DNA of 7,307 nt from an uncultured Clostridium sp. (lineage in GTDB: Bacteria > Bacillota > Clostridia > TANB77 > CAG-508): contig CAMMNR010000086.1 of assembly GCA_946498265.1 (NCBI GenBank), forward strand, positions 1 through 7,307. Reading direction: 5' to 3'. Under the pieces are notes generated by a model, which was not told the origin of the DNA, made no database searches, and saw only the letters and a list, made by a program, of their open reading frames with translations. The position numbers were made by a program, and so were the translations under genes. This document shows positions 7,081 to 7,307 of the stretch, one piece after another (position 1 is the first letter of the stretch; each line of letters starts with the position of its first letter).

Positions 7081-7124
7081 TTCTCTTTTCTCAACTTTCA
7101 CAAAATTACTCTTTTCACTCAGCA

Positions 7125-7184
7125 AATAATATTACTTTTTAAATATATCATATTCCCCAACTCTGATATAAAAATAATATTATT
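7125..7184. repeat. Imperfect AT-rich inverted repeat overlapping the end of the excisionase-like gene
   Basis: AATAATATTA (7125-7134) pairs with TAATATTATT (7175-7184), and TATATC (7144-7149) with GATATA (7165-7170). A run of T opposite A lies between these arms, with a few unpaired bases, and the loop is about 15 bases. The pairs are nearly all A-T, so the hairpin would be weak and no clear T-run follows it. It could be a poor terminator, a protein-binding site or chance in AT-rich DNA. Confidence 0.35.
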
Positions 7185-7307
7185 TAGAATATAGCTTGTC
7201 AAAAGCTATTTTTTCTTGTTCTTCCATAAAGTTATCAATAACTTTCTTTCTAAATAAGATTCTCCCACCCACTCTGAAATGAGGTAACTCATTTTTTCTC
7301 ACTAGCT
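7180..7307 (-). CDS. Excisionase-family helix-turn-helix protein, C-terminal part
   Basis: The reading frame is open from the window edge to a TAA at 7180-7182 and shows the last 41 residues of a gene that begins outside. The stretch LVRKNELPHFRVGGRILFRK followed by VIDNFMEEQE is the recognition-helix and wing region of the excisionase/MerR-like DNA-binding fold (HTH_17 type). That fold usually reads (K/R)xxxLPxxRVGGRxxFxxxxxxxF. Such small proteins assist excision of integrative elements or act as regulators. The GTG at 7302-7300 lies inside the domain and is not a credible start. It points left, away from whatever lies to the right. Whether an integrase adjoins it cannot be seen, so true excisionase activity is unproven. 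Confidence 0.8.
   Translation of the reverse strand, partial: LVRKNELPHFRVGGRILFRKKVIDNFMEEQEKIAFDKLYSK

Noticed and set aside
7083..7116. Direct repeat CTCTTTTC (7083-7090 and 7109-7116) as a possible integrase or excisionase binding site
   Set aside because: Only 8 bp of low-complexity sequence; not distinguishable from chance in this pyrimidine-rich stretch.
1..7307. CRISPR array, tRNA or rRNA genes, insertion sequence
   Set aside because: No regularly spaced repeats, tRNA-like cloverleaf, rRNA stretches or transposase motifs were seen.

Overview
The window is very AT-rich (roughly a quarter to 30% G+C by eye). It has AGGAGG-type ribosome binding sites, sigma-A-like promoters and hairpin-plus-T-run terminators. 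Together these suggest a low-GC Firmicute, most likely a Clostridia-type anaerobe, although Fusobacteria cannot be excluded. I cannot name the species.

Left and centre (47-5983): a three-gene leftward operon. It starts at a good promoter (5955-5983) and runs mod (type III DNA methyltransferase, 4184-5914), res (type III restriction helicase-nuclease, 1979-4177) and an OLD-family ATPase/TOPRIM nuclease (108-1949). The intergenic gaps are 6 and 29 bases, and the operon ends at a perfect 16-bp stem (47-84). All diagnostic motifs are present: DPPY and FAGSG in Mod; Walker A, DEEH and a PD...ETK nuclease site in Res; Walker A/B, VEGVSD and DSD in the OLD protein. The system therefore looks intact. 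It should methylate and restrict DNA as a type III system, with a second nuclease as an unusual third gene.

Right (6009-7075): a leftward gene for a 207-aa protein I do not recognise (6031-6654) has its own promoter and terminator. Divergent from it is an 86-aa XRE-type helix-turn-helix regulator (6778-7038) followed by a terminator. The region between them holds three tandem copies of a TAAATAYTRK decamer. Near-copies lie at the predicted mod transcription start and inside the terminator between the 207-aa gene and mod. I infer that one DNA-binding protein, perhaps the XRE protein, controls both leftward units much as a controller (C) protein does.

Right edge (7180-7307): the C-terminal part of an excisionase-family helix-turn-helix protein, cut by the window end. 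With the defence genes and the regulator, this suggests a defence cargo on an integrative element or island.

Most promising for novelty are the type III R-M plus OLD nuclease operon and the shared operator-like decamers linking it to the XRE/207-aa module.
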